Shown here in pieces: positions 8,100 to 17,385 of a stretch of DNA of 33,121 nucleotides (its first letter is position 1; each line of letters opens with the position of its first letter). The notes beneath the pieces were generated by a model. That model was given only the letters and a program-made list of their open reading frames with translations, searched no databases and was not told the DNA's origin. Origin of the DNA: Eutrophovita sp913057845 (GTDB taxonomy: Bacteria; Pseudomonadota; Gammaproteobacteria; Burkholderiales; Eutrophovitaceae); assembly GCA_963925895.1 (NCBI GenBank), contig CAWUVH010000020.1, positions 1 to 33,121 on the forward strand, written 5' to 3'. The translations under genes and the position numbers were made by a program.

Positions 8100-8876
8100 T
8101 TAAACCGCTAAATATCCGCCGTCCACGGCAACGATTTGTCCTGTCATAAACCCAGAAGAATCGGTCGCAAGCAACGCGGTCAAACCTTTAAGGTCCTCAC
8201 TGCCACCAAATTTTCTCATTGGCGTTTGGTTAAGGATGTACTCCTCTGCTCGATCAATCATACCTTCTGACATTTTTGAGGGAAAAACACCTGGAGCTAT
8301 CGCATTCACTGTGATGTTGTATTGCGCCCATTCGACAGCGAGTGAGCGCGTGAAATTCACAAGTCCACCCTTACTCGAGTTGTAAGCAATCGTTGGCATA
8401 AAACCAGGTTCAGTGCCAACAAATCCAGCAATCGACGCAATGTTAATAATCTTCCCATACTTCCGAGGAATCATTGATAACTTTCCAACAATTTGGCTCA
8501 ATAAAAATGGTGCCGTGAGGTTAAGGTTAATCACCTTTTGCCACGCATCTAGAGGGTGGTCCTCCGCCTTCGCACCCCAAGCTGCACCCGCATTATTAAT
8601 GAGCACATCAATTTGACCGTGGCGCTTTAGAATACCCTCAACCATCGGTTGGACCGAATCCGTATCCTGCAAATCGTTGACCACCGTTTCCACTTTTACC
8701 GATTGCTCATTTAGCGTGGCTGCAGCCTCTTCTAACTCGTCCGCCTTACGAGCCGTAATCACCACCTGCGCGCCCAACTCTCCGAGCACTTCAGCCATTT
8801 GCAGACCAAGACCTCGCGATCCACCTGTAATTAGAGCAACTTTACCGTCCAAATTTTGCAAATCTTTCAAGCTCAT
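8100..8876 (-). CDS. SDR-family oxidoreductase (FabG / gluconate 5-dehydrogenase-like)
   Basis: The 258-residue classical SDR has TGGSRGLG at 17-24, NNAG at 94-97, catalytic Ser148 (NIASIAG), Tyr165 and Lys169 (YNSSKG), the PG region after the sixth strand, and a VDGGY ending. TARK after strand two suggests NADP(H). GGAGAAG precedes the ATG by five bases. Its position right after the thiolase gene suggests oxidation of a hydroxyl on a catabolic intermediate, but the substrate is unknown. It differs clearly from the SDR at 5896-6666, so the two are not a recent duplication. Confidence 0.88.
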   Translation of the reverse strand: MSLKDLQNLDGKVALITGGSRGLGLQMAEVLGELGAQVVITARKADELEEAAATLNEQSVKVETVVNDLQDTDSVQPMVEGILKRHGQIDVLINNAGAAWGAKAEDHPLDAWQKVINLNLTAPFLLSQIVGKLSMIPRKYGKIINIASIAGFVGTEPGFMPTIAYNSSKGGLVNFTRSLAVEWAQYNITVNAIAPGVFPSKMSEGMIDRAEEYILNQTPMRKFGGSEDLKGLTALLATDSSGFMTGQIVAVDGGYLAV

Positions 8877-8941
8877 TTCAACTTCTCCATCTCGTTAATG
8901 GTTAACACTTCTTCGATATACGAAGACATAAAGACCTCGGT

Positions 8942-10120
8942 TTAATGCACCACCTCAAACAACCCTGCGGCCCCCATTCCTCCACCAATGCACATCGTAA
9001 CGACAACCCATTTAGCATTGCGTCTTCGTCCTTCCAAAAGCGCATGACCGACCAAACGGCTACCACTCACTCCATAAGGGTGCCCCATCGCAATAGCGCC
9101 TCCATTAACGTTCAGTCGTTCGTTTGGAATACCAAGGCGATCTCGACAATATACGACCTGAACAGCGAATGCCTCATTGAGTTCCCACAAATCAATATCC
9201 TCAACTTTGAGTCCACTGCGCTTTAACAATTTGGGCACTGCGTAAACGGGACCAATGCCCATCTCATCAGGCTCTAATCCAGCGACCGCAAACCCTCTGA
9301 AAACACCTAGTGGTTTGAGGCCTCGCGAAGCCGCAGCTCGATCACTCATAATCAATTGCGCTGAAGCGCCGTCAGAAAATTGACTGGCATTCCCCGCAGA
9401 AATCACTCCACCCTCCAGCGCAGGTCTAATTTGAGAAACTGCTTCATACGTTGTTCCAGGGCGAATCCCTTCATCCTGTGAGGTGGTTACCTCCCTCAGT
9501 TGTTCCTGACCAGTATTTTTATCAACCACTTTCATAGTTGTTGTAATCGGAACAATCTCCTCCGAGAACAAACCACCTTGAACTGCTCGCTCAGCCCTAT
9601 TTTGACTTTCTGCACCGTATCGATCTTGCACTTCTCGAGAGATTTGATAACGCTTTGAAACGGTCTCTGCCGTTTGCAGCATAGGCCAGTAAATCTCAGG
9701 TTTATTCTCGTGCAACCAAGGGTCTTCTATAAAAGACATATTCATTTGGTTTTGAACACATGATATTGACTCAACGCCTCCGGCGACATAGATCCCATCT
9801 TCCCCTGCTAGGAGGCGCTGGCTAGCAAGCGCAACGGCCTGGAGTCCAGAAGAACAAAACCGATTCACGGTCAAGCCTGACACCGTCACCGGCAATCCTG
9901 CCCTAATCGCGATTTGCCGAGCAATATTTTGTCCAGTCGCACCTTCGGGACTTGCGCAACCCATCAAAACATCCTCCACTTCTTGTGGATCAATTTGCGA
10001 ACGCTCAACCACTGCTTTCACCACATGTGCACCAAGACTCGCCCCATGCGTCATATTCATCGCACCTTTCCAACTTTTACACAGTGGCGTTCGCGCTGTA
10101 TCAACAATGACTGCATCCAT
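8942..10120 (-). CDS. Acetyl-CoA acyltransferase (thiolase)
   Basis: This 392-residue protein matches biosynthetic/degradative thiolases in length and active site: acyl-enzyme Cys89 in VNRFCSSG, His347 in GGAIAMGHPYG, and second Cys377 in TMCIGGGMG. It would cleave a 3-ketoacyl-CoA to acetyl-CoA (or propionyl-CoA) and a shortened acyl-CoA. AGGAG lies 11 bases before the ATG. It follows the hydratase/dehydrogenase gene by 27 bases, and together they cover the last three steps of beta-oxidation. Chain-length preference cannot be told by eye. Confidence 0.93.
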   Translation of the reverse strand: MDAVIVDTARTPLCKSWKGAMNMTHGASLGAHVVKAVVERSQIDPQEVEDVLMGCASPEGATGQNIARQIAIRAGLPVTVSGLTVNRFCSSGLQAVALASQRLLAGEDGIYVAGGVESISCVQNQMNMSFIEDPWLHENKPEIYWPMLQTAETVSKRYQISREVQDRYGAESQNRAERAVQGGLFSEEIVPITTTMKVVDKNTGQEQLREVTTSQDEGIRPGTTYEAVSQIRPALEGGVISAGNASQFSDGASAQLIMSDRAAASRGLKPLGVFRGFAVAGLEPDEMGIGPVYAVPKLLKRSGLKVEDIDLWELNEAFAVQVVYCRDRLGIPNERLNVNGGAIAMGHPYGVSGSRLVGHALLEGRRRNAKWVVVTMCIGGGMGAAGLFEVVH

Positions 10121-10147
10121 ACTCTAATTGCTCCTAAAAAATTGAAG

Positions 10148-12253
10148 TTAGGTCGATCCAAACGTTCGGCTTTCATCCACCAGTTTCGTTAAGTACGTCG
10201 AGACCTTCCAGTGATCTCCCAACGCTTGATTTGAATAGCGCTGAATTCCGTCAACAACCGCAGACAATCCGATCGTATCTGCGTAGAACATAGGCCCACC
10301 TCGATAACGAGGAAAGCCATAGCCAAAAGCATAAATCACATCAATATCCGAGGCCCTTTGGGCGACACCCTCTGCCAAAATGTCAGCGCCTTCATTGATC
10401 AATGCAAACATGAGTCGCTCGACAATTTCAGATGCCTCTATCGTTCGACGTTCAATCCCTTTTTCACGGGAGGCAGCATCAATAATTACGGCAATCTCAG
10501 GATTAACCTGCGGCACCCGACTCCCAGACTCATATGTGTAATATCCACGACCGGTTTTTTGACCAAACCAACCGAGCTCACAAATACGATCAGGTATTGT
10601 CACATACCGCTTACTCATTACGCCTTCAGATTGTTTTCTTTTGCGAATAGCCCACCCAATATCTAAGCCGGCCAAATCACTCATTCGGAAAGGCCCCATT
10701 GCAAACCCAAAAGACTCAATAGCCTGATCTACTTCTTGCGGCAATGCGCCCTCTTCAATCAAATACTCAGCCTCTCTTAAGTACGTATGAATCATACGGT
10801 TCCCAACAAAACCATCACACACGCCAACGCAGACAGGAATTTTTTTAATCTTCTTCGCAACCTTCATCGATGTCGCAATCACTTCAGGAGAAGTTTTATC
10901 TGCTCTCACCACCTCCAACAAACGCATGACATTAGCAGGACTAAAAAAATGTAAACCGATGACCTGCTCGGGCCGTTGGGTGACCCCAGCAATTTGATTG
11001 ATGTCCAAAGTTGACGTATTTGTCGCGAGAATCGCAGTAGGCTTCAAAACAACATCAAGCTCACGAAATATTGCTTTCTTAACCTCCATCTCCTCATACA
11101 CGGCCTCGACCACCAAGTCGACTTCAGAAACAGCGGAGAGCTGTGTGCTGCCACTCAATAGCGCCAAGCGCTGATCACGGTCCTCAGCACTGAGTCGGCC
11201 TTTCACGACAGTTGCTAGATAATTCCTCTTGATCGTATCAATCCCTTTTTGGAGGGTGTCTTCGCTTGTGTCTACGATGAGTACTGGAAGACCTGCATTC
11301 AAAAAATTCATCGCGATACCCGCGCCCATCATTCCGGCCCCAATCACGGCAACACTCTCAATTGCAGAAACTTCAATCTCCTTTGAAAGCCCACTAACCT
11401 TATTGGCCTGTCTCTCAGCGAAAAACAAATGCCTTAATGACTTGGATTCATTTGTCGTCATCAAATGCTCAATATTCTTGCGTTCAACCTGCAAACCCTC
11501 TTTGAAAGGCTTGGTTAAAGCCGCCTCAACACACGCAACGATAGCAAGCGGTGCAGGATATCCACTCCATTTTTTTTGCGCAGTTTCTCGAGCTTGAGCA
11601 ATAAAAATCTTAGGGTCAATGGATGTCTCCACAGTACGTTGGCTCACCCGCGCTACCGGTAAACCAGCGCGCACAGCACGCTTCACCCATTGCAGCGCAC
11701 CCGAAAGCAAGTCACCCTCAATAATCTCGTCAACGACACCCAGCGACTTGGCTTGACTGACGGGGATGAAATCGCCGGTCGTCATCACCTCCAACGCACG
11801 CTCAGCCCCAATCATTCTGGGCAGTCGTTGTGTCCCCCCCGCACCCGGCAAAATACCAAGCTTGACCTCAGGTAACGCAACAATGGTAGTCGTGCTCGCC
11901 AAGCGATAATGACAGGTCAGTGCCAGCTCAAATCCCCCACCCATTGTCGGGCCTGACAAAGCTGCCACGATAGGCTTGGTAACCGTATCCATGTATGCCA
12001 ATAAGTCGGCCAATGTCGCCATTCCTGGCACTTTGGGTTTTCCAAACTCGGATATATCCGCGCCACCGGAAAAATTTTTTCCCCCACCAATCATCAAAAA
12101 CGCGCTGACTCGAGGGTCGTGATCTCCAGACTTAATCGCATCGAGTAGCCCCTGGAGCACACCCTTATTAACGGACAATGCATTGACAGGTGGATTATCA
12201 ATTTGTATCAACCCAATTGATCCGCGGACTTCGTAACTAACCACTTTTGACAT
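10148..12253 (-). CDS. Bifunctional enoyl-CoA hydratase / 3-hydroxyacyl-CoA dehydrogenase (FadB/FadJ/PimF-like)
   Basis: The 701-residue fusion has an N-terminal crotonase domain (1-190) with catalytic Glu109 (GGGFELAL) and Glu129 (LPEVKLG), spaced 20 apart as in E. coli FadB. It has an oxyanion-forming FSGGADISEF, then a 3-hydroxyacyl-CoA dehydrogenase with GAGMMGAG (305-312), catalytic His435 in GLHFFSP and a duplicated C-terminal domain. It hydrates a trans-2-enoyl-CoA and oxidises the product with NAD. GGAG lies seven bases before the ATG. Its neighbours are livF upstream and the thiolase downstream. A partner acyl-CoA dehydrogenase is not in the window, so the substrate may arrive unsaturated or use a dehydrogenase encoded elsewhere. 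Confidence 0.93.
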   Translation of the reverse strand: MSKVVSYEVRGSIGLIQIDNPPVNALSVNKGVLQGLLDAIKSGDHDPRVSAFLMIGGGKNFSGGADISEFGKPKVPGMATLADLLAYMDTVTKPIVAALSGPTMGGGFELALTCHYRLASTTTIVALPEVKLGILPGAGGTQRLPRMIGAERALEVMTTGDFIPVSQAKSLGVVDEIIEGDLLSGALQWVKRAVRAGLPVARVSQRTVETSIDPKIFIAQARETAQKKWSGYPAPLAIVACVEAALTKPFKEGLQVERKNIEHLMTTNESKSLRHLFFAERQANKVSGLSKEIEVSAIESVAVIGAGMMGAGIAMNFLNAGLPVLIVDTSEDTLQKGIDTIKRNYLATVVKGRLSAEDRDQRLALLSGSTQLSAVSEVDLVVEAVYEEMEVKKAIFRELDVVLKPTAILATNTSTLDINQIAGVTQRPEQVIGLHFFSPANVMRLLEVVRADKTSPEVIATSMKVAKKIKKIPVCVGVCDGFVGNRMIHTYLREAEYLIEEGALPQEVDQAIESFGFAMGPFRMSDLAGLDIGWAIRKRKQSEGVMSKRYVTIPDRICELGWFGQKTGRGYYTYESGSRVPQVNPEIAVIIDAASREKGIERRTIEASEIVERLMFALINEGADILAEGVAQRASDIDVIYAFGYGFPRYRGGPMFYADTIGLSAVVDGIQRYSNQALGDHWKVSTYLTKLVDESRTFGST

Positions 12254-12328
12254 AACTATTCTCCAATCAATTATCGGGCTCGCCGATTTTAAAGACGCAG
12301 ATTACAAAGATGCGAATCACATTGTGTG

Positions 12329-13036
12329 CTAAACCTCGAGCCACTCCTTACGTATAGACTCATCAGCTTGTAGGTCCGAGGGCGACCCTTCAAACACAAT
12401 TTGACCATGGCCCATCACATATAACCGCTGAGAGATTCGTAACGCGATCGTGAGCTTTTGTTCCACGAGTAAAATTGACACGCCTCGATTTGATATTTCT
12501 TCGAATAAAGTCGCCATTTGCTCCACAATCTTCGGCGCTAAACCTTCAGTCGGCTCATCAATCATAACCAACTCGGGGTTCCCCAATAAGGTTCGGCAAA
12601 GCGTGAGCATTTGTTGCTCACCGCCAGACAAGACGCCCGCCGGAGCATGCAATCGCTCTTTGAGCCTGGGGAACAAATCGTACATATCTTCTTCTGACCA
12701 CCGTGATTCTTTTTGGTCAGATTTGAGACCAAGCAATAAGTTTTGGCGCACAGTTAATGTGGGGAATATGTCTCTATTCTCTGGGACGTATCCCAATCCC
12801 TTGCGCGCGATCTCATGGCTTTGCAATCCGGATAAAGATTGATTCTGAAAATTAATTTCACCCGTATGTTCAACCTGCCCCATGATGGCTTTAACCGTTG
12901 TCGATCGACCGACCCCATTTCGTCCAAGGAGACTGACTATTTCTCCTGACCGAACATGCAAATCAACTCCTTGCAGTACGTGACTCTTACCGTAGTAAGC
13001 ATTCAAATCGGACACTCGAAGCATGATTTCCGTCAT
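12329..13036 (-). CDS. livF: Liv-type ABC transporter ATP-binding protein (LivF family), Walker A Lys replaced by Arg
   Basis: The 235-residue ATPase has Walker A GRNGVGRST (38-46), where the usual Lys is Arg44, signature LSGGEQQ, Walker B LVMIDEPTEGL and an H-loop substitute EQK (LLVEQKL), as is usual for LivF. It pairs with LivG to power import through LivHM. GAGGAG overlaps the livG stop region eight bases before the ATG, and livG ends five bases upstream. The Lys-to-Arg change was confirmed from the codon (CGA). A related form may exist in other Liv-type proteins, so it need not mean inactivity, but coupling could be altered. Confidence 0.92.
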   Translation of the reverse strand: MTEIMLRVSDLNAYYGKSHVLQGVDLHVRSGEIVSLLGRNGVGRSTTVKAIMGQVEHTGEINFQNQSLSGLQSHEIARKGLGYVPENRDIFPTLTVRQNLLLGLKSDQKESRWSEEDMYDLFPRLKERLHAPAGVLSGGEQQMLTLCRTLLGNPELVMIDEPTEGLAPKIVEQMATLFEEISNRGVSILLVEQKLTIALRISQRLYVMGHGQIVFEGSPSDLQADESIRKEWLEV

Positions 13037-13041
13037 ACGAA

Positions 13042-13806
13042 TTACTCCTCGTCTCCGTCGACCGCTGTTCCCAAATACGCTTCTTGAACCTTCTTACTCA
13101 TTCTTATTTCAGCCGGCGTTCCACTCGCAATCACCTCACCATAGACGAGGACCGATATCCGGTCAGCAAGATCGAAAACGACGCCCATGTCATGCTCAAC
13201 CATGAGCAAGGTTTTTCCTTCAGTCACTCGGGAAATGAGTTCAACGGCAACGTCGGTTTCCGAACGACTCATGCCCGCTGTGGGCTCGTCCAACAAAATA
13301 ACGCTGGCGCCCGATGCAATCGTGATCCCTATTTCAAGAGCTCTTTGTTCCGCATACGTCAACTCCCCAGCCATCTTTTCTCGACGATTCTCTAAGCCAA
13401 TCATCTCTAAAGTATGCTCAGCGCTTTCCTTAGCATCACGAAGTGCAGAAATTCTCTTGAAAAATGAATAGCGATACCCTAAAACCCAAAGTACTGAGCA
13501 TCTTAAATTCTCAAATACCGAGAGTTTTGGGAAAATATTATTAATTTGAAAACTTCGAGAAAGTCCCAAGCGATTAATCACTTGAGGTTCTTTACTCGTA
13601 ATATCCGTTCCATTCAATGCTATCGAACCTGAAGACACTGGAAATCTTCCGCTGATTAGATTGAACAAGGTCGACTTACCCGCCCCATTAGGGCCAATTA
13701 ACGCATGTCGCTCACCCGCGACAATCTCGAGATTGACCCCATTAATGATTTCAGTTTGGCCAAATCGTTTCCGAACATCTACCAACGCTAGCGCATGTTG
13801 ATTCAT
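13042..13806 (-). CDS. livG: Liv-type ABC transporter ATP-binding protein (LivG family)
   Basis: The 254-residue ATPase has an intact Walker A GPNGAGKST (Lys44), the LivG-type degenerate signature LTYAEQRALEIG, Walker B VILLDEPTAGM and the switch His in MVEHDMG. It is the partner of LivF. ATG at 13806 is chosen because TAGGTGA precedes it by four bases and begins inside the livM stop; an ATG six codons earlier would overlap livM and lacks a ribosome site. Substrate specificity comes from the binding protein, not from this subunit. Confidence 0.93.
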   Translation of the reverse strand: MNQHALALVDVRKRFGQTEIINGVNLEIVAGERHALIGPNGAGKSTLFNLISGRFPVSSGSIALNGTDITSKEPQVINRLGLSRSFQINNIFPKLSVFENLRCSVLWVLGYRYSFFKRISALRDAKESAEHTLEMIGLENRREKMAGELTYAEQRALEIGITIASGASVILLDEPTAGMSRSETDVAVELISRVTEGKTLLMVEHDMGVVFDLADRISVLVYGEVIASGTPAEIRMSKKVQEAYLGTAVDGDEE

Positions 13807-13810
13807 TCTG

Positions 13811-13816
13811 TCACCT
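13811..13816 (-). promoter_or_regulatory. Shine-Dalgarno deciding the livG start
   Basis: AGGTGA on the minus strand overlaps the livM stop codon and lies four bases before ATG 13806, consistent with coupled translation from livM. Confidence 0.5.
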
Positions 13817-15032
13817 AGCTCCATCTCGCCAACTCTGGAGTTAAATCCGCCCAGACCTGTGCAACAGCTCTAATTGCACGTCTCAAAAAGAATGCCCCAA
13901 CCAAGACCAGTAACCCCGCGAATACCCAAGTGACTGCGACATGCACCCCGACTACAAGCGTACCTCGATACAACAATTCAATCACCCCGATAATCCCCAC
14001 TAACGTGACGAAACCAGCCCACAGGGCGAACATGTATGACGGAAGGAGCCGTTTCATCACGCCTGCACGCCATACAGGTGCATGAATCGTGATGATGCTC
14101 GATATTCCACCTGGGGAAAACAAAATAATGAGTAGAAAAAGGAGTCCAAAATACAATAACCACGCTTGGGTGAAATTAGATAGGAAAGACTGCAGAAACG
14201 TCACCAACACCGCGCCGATAATAGGCCCCCAGAATTGACCGATACCGCCAATGAACGCCATCAGCACAACATTTCCAGAAGCCATCAGCCCTAAGGACTC
14301 AGCCGTAATAATTTCATAGTTAATCGTTGTGAGTGCGCCGCCAATCCCCGCAAAAAAACCCGCAAGACTCATCATGATCCATCTGACGCGAGTGGGGTTA
14401 TATCCTACAAACTGGGTACGCTCGGGATTATCCCGCACAGCATTCGCAATTCGACCCAAAGGTGTACGTGTGATCACAAACATCAACGCCATAGAAATAA
14501 AACACCACACTGCGATCAGGTAGTACACCTGAACTTGAGGTCCGTAGGAAATTCCCCAAACAGCTCCACCCGCAGTTCTATTCGTAACGATGCCGCCCTC
14601 TCCTCCGAAGAAAGTTGTGAACATCAACGCACTGGCGGCAACCATTTCAGCAATACCCAATGAAATCATCGCAAATGGTGTTCCTGGCCTTCGCGTCGTT
14701 ACAAAACCCAAAATCAAACTAAAGACTAATCCTGCCAAACCACCCACCAACGGCATGAATGAAATGGGCAGACCAAAGACTCCCGACTCAACAAAATTGA
14801 TGGCGTGGGCCGTCACGAAAGCACCGAGACCAAAATAGACCGCATGGCCAAACGACAGCAACCCTGTTTGCCCAAGCAACATGTTATAGGAGAGTGCGAA
14901 AATTATGGCGATACCCAATTGGGAGAGTATGGACAGCGCAAATCCGCCAGGGAACACAAACGGCAGGAGCACAAATAAGAGCGCAACCGAACTCCAAAGG
15001 ATTAGCCGTGATTTGTTGAAAGCTCGCTCCAT
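13815..15032 (-). CDS. livM: Liv-type ABC transporter permease (LivM family)
   Basis: The 405-residue integral membrane protein has about ten hydrophobic spans and the LivM-type signature around NMLLGQTGLLSFGHAVYFGLGA, and the EAA-like loop segment TPLGRIANAVRDNPERTQFVG. ATG 15032 follows the livH stop by one base. The frame stays open for 14 more codons to a TTG, but that stretch lies wholly within livH and is unlikely to be used. A C-terminal extension with two extra spans (about residues 325-390) makes it longer than most LivM proteins. It forms the channel with LivH. Confidence 0.92.
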   Translation of the reverse strand: MERAFNKSRLILWSSVALLFVLLPFVFPGGFALSILSQLGIAIIFALSYNMLLGQTGLLSFGHAVYFGLGAFVTAHAINFVESGVFGLPISFMPLVGGLAGLVFSLILGFVTTRRPGTPFAMISLGIAEMVAASALMFTTFFGGEGGIVTNRTAGGAVWGISYGPQVQVYYLIAVWCFISMALMFVITRTPLGRIANAVRDNPERTQFVGYNPTRVRWIMMSLAGFFAGIGGALTTINYEIITAESLGLMASGNVVLMAFIGGIGQFWGPIIGAVLVTFLQSFLSNFTQAWLLYFGLLFLLIILFSPGGISSIITIHAPVWRAGVMKRLLPSYMFALWAGFVTLVGIIGVIELLYRGTLVVGVHVAVTWVFAGLLVLVGAFFLRRAIRAVAQVWADLTPELARWS

Positions 15033-15033
15033 A

Positions 15034-15981
15034 CTATGTTTCTCTCGTCCCCATGAGGCCACGCGGCCGAACAATGAGCATCAAAACCATCAACAGATAA
15101 GGCAATACTGGGGCTGTTTGGGAAATCGTAATGGACAAACCAGCGTACCAACTCGAATTCGAATCAATAATCACACCTAATGCAGCCATGAGGTCGATAA
15201 ATGAATAATCAAACCCCACTGAAAAAGTCTGAATAGAGCCAATTAATAGTGATGCAATAAATGCGCCCACAAGGGAGCCCATACCACCGACTACCACTAC
15301 GACAAACACAATTGACCCAACGGAAAAAGCCATACCCGGCTCAGTAATAAAGAGGTTGCCGCCCAATACACCAGCCAAACCAGCTAGAGCACACCCACCC
15401 GCAAATACGAGCATGAATACACGTGGCACGTTATGCCCAAGCGCTTGAACCATTTCAGGGTGCGTGAGAGACGCTTGGACAATAAGGCCAATCCGTGTTT
15501 TTGTAAGCACGAGATAGAGCGAGACCAGCATCCCGACGGAAACAAGCATCATGAATGCGCGATAGGCCGGATATTGCGTATTGAATAGCGTAAACAACGT
15601 GAAATTCAAGGATTCCGGTATTCGGTAATCAACTGGCGCCCTTCCCCAAATCAAATGCACCACCTCTTCGATCACATAGGCTAAACCAAATGTAAACAGA
15701 AGCTCCGCAACGTGTCCAAATTTATGAACTTTTCTCAGCCCATAACGTTCAGTGATTGCGCCCACGACCCCGACCAGAATCGGCGCTAGAAACAACGCAG
15801 GCCAAAACCCGAAAACAAGACCTGTTTGATACGCAAAGTAAGCACCCAACATATAGAAGCTTGCATGTGCGAAGTTCAGGACGCCCATCATACTGAAAAT
15901 CAGCGTCAGTCCAGACGACAGCATAAACAGCAACAATCCGTAGGAAAGGCTATTCAATAACGTAATGAGAAAAAATTCCAA
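15034..15981 (-). CDS. livH: Liv-type ABC transporter permease (LivH family)
   Basis: The 315-residue inner-membrane permease has the LivH hallmark GLTLIFSMMGVLNFAHASFY near the N-terminus and the conserved GGMGSLVGAFIASLLIGSIQTF near the C-terminal third. Two in-frame TTG codons could start it; the second (15981) is preferred because AAGGA lies eight bases upstream, whereas the first is only two bases from it. It follows the binding-protein gene closely. It forms a heterodimer with LivM for import of an amino-acid-like or carboxylate substrate. Confidence 0.92.
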   Translation of the reverse strand: MEFFLITLLNSLSYGLLLFMLSSGLTLIFSMMGVLNFAHASFYMLGAYFAYQTGLVFGFWPALFLAPILVGVVGAITERYGLRKVHKFGHVAELLFTFGLAYVIEEVVHLIWGRAPVDYRIPESLNFTLFTLFNTQYPAYRAFMMLVSVGMLVSLYLVLTKTRIGLIVQASLTHPEMVQALGHNVPRVFMLVFAGGCALAGLAGVLGGNLFITEPGMAFSVGSIVFVVVVVGGMGSLVGAFIASLLIGSIQTFSVGFDYSFIDLMAALGVIIDSNSSWYAGLSITISQTAPVLPYLLMVLMLIVRPRGLMGTRET

Positions 15982-16002
15982 ATCCAACTTCCTTAAGCTA
16001 AA

Positions 16003-17235
16003 TCACTCAAATTGACAGGTGGTTGTCATGCGGGTTTTCTCAGCAGGAATCTCTGCAAGAGTTTCAAAGCCCAATCCAGTGTGTTCTATATCAACCAAGT
16101 CATTCTTCCCCGCAATTTTAACAAGCTTAGACACAAAAAGAGGGAGCAGCAATTGATGATTGTCCGCTCGCATCGAAACCAGTCCTGCATCATCTGCAAA
16201 TTCCATATCCCTTAACGCCCTACCAACCACCTCAGGATTATGGGTTCCCGATTCTATCATTGCTTTTTCTAACATTCTGACGGCACGTCGAATCGAGCCG
16301 TAATACGCATCCTCAAAGACATCCGGGTATTTCACCCTGTATAGCTTAGCATTCTCTTGCGTCGCCTCATTAATATTGGCATGCCAATTTGTAACTTGAT
16401 GCACACGTTCAACGCCAGACTCTCCAATAGTCGTCACACCACCCGTCATGCCTACATTAAAAGTAAAGAAATCAACATCAACACCCATCTGCCTGGCTGA
16501 CTTAATCAATAAGGTCAAATCACTACCCCAATTACCAGTCACTATCGCCTGCGCACCAGAGGCTTTGATTTTTGCAATGTACGGAGAAAAATCCTTAACT
16601 CTCCCGATGGGGTGCAAATCATCCCCGACGATACGTAGATTTGGTCGTTTCACCTCAAGCATAGAGCGCGCAGCTGCCGAAACCGCGTGACCATAAGAAT
16701 AGTCTTGGTTGATCAGATACACCGAATCAATATCCTTACGAACAGCAATATATTCCGTGAGGGCAGCCATCTTCATATTGACATCGGCATCGAATCTAAA
16801 GTGACTCTTTTCACAATGTTCATTCGTCAATGCCGGATCAAGTGCTGCATAGTTCATAAAAAGCACAGGATGTTCTGGGTTGCGGCGGTTATGCTTCGCA
16901 ATCGCACCCGATAGAGCGATCGCCACGCTGGAGCTATTGCCCTGAAAAACGTAATCCACTCCTGCATCTAGTGCGGAACGAAATACCAGCAAAGCCTCCT
17001 GCGGATTCGTTTTATTATCAAAAGGAATGACCTTCATCCGAATCCCATCCGGCAAATTCCCACGGCGATTCACCGCATCCACCTCCAAGTGCAGATGCCG
17101 CAGCGCCACCTCTCCAATGTTGGCAAAAGGGCCGCTCAGCCCTTCAACGAAACCAATCACGACTTCCTTATTGGTTTGGCCGCACGATACTTGCAGACTT
17201 AACAACCCAACACAAAGTAAAGATACCAATCGCAT
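16003..17235 (-). CDS. Periplasmic ligand-binding protein of a Liv-type ABC transporter
   Basis: The 410-residue protein begins with a short signal peptide (MRLVSLLCVGLLSLQVSCG). The Cys18 context QVSC is only a poor lipobox, so lipid anchoring is uncertain. The mature part is a type I periplasmic binding fold, opening EVVIGFVEGLSGPFANIGE and containing AIVTGNWGSDLTLLIKSARQMG. It is the first gene of the importer run, so it sets substrate specificity; CoA ligase and beta-oxidation neighbours argue for an organic acid rather than leucine. A run of seven G sits just before the ATG and overlaps the likely ribosome site. Confidence 0.87.
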   Translation of the reverse strand: MRLVSLLCVGLLSLQVSCGQTNKEVVIGFVEGLSGPFANIGEVALRHLHLEVDAVNRRGNLPDGIRMKVIPFDNKTNPQEALLVFRSALDAGVDYVFQGNSSSVAIALSGAIAKHNRRNPEHPVLFMNYAALDPALTNEHCEKSHFRFDADVNMKMAALTEYIAVRKDIDSVYLINQDYSYGHAVSAAARSMLEVKRPNLRIVGDDLHPIGRVKDFSPYIAKIKASGAQAIVTGNWGSDLTLLIKSARQMGVDVDFFTFNVGMTGGVTTIGESGVERVHQVTNWHANINEATQENAKLYRVKYPDVFEDAYYGSIRRAVRMLEKAMIESGTHNPEVVGRALRDMEFADDAGLVSMRADNHQLLLPLFVSKLVKIAGKNDLVDIEHTGLGFETLAEIPAEKTRMTTTCQFE

Positions 17236-17385
17236 ACGCCCCCCCGAATATCTGTAATGAAATTTATTCTATGCCCATCTCTCGTATGTGTTCACCCCAT
17301 TACTTTAAATTAACCGAACCATCTCCCGAAGACTTTTTCGATATGATGTCGTGTCTTAAATAAATTGTCTCATTAAGGAAAAATA

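Noticed and set aside
14988..15074. Longer livM start at TTG 15074
   Set aside because: The extra 14 codons lie within livH, and the ATG one base after the livH stop fits coupled translation better.
17319..17347. Promoter for the acyl-CoA ligase using TATGAT at 17342-17347
   Set aside because: No -35 match is seen at 16-18 bases, so the hexamer alone is weak evidence.
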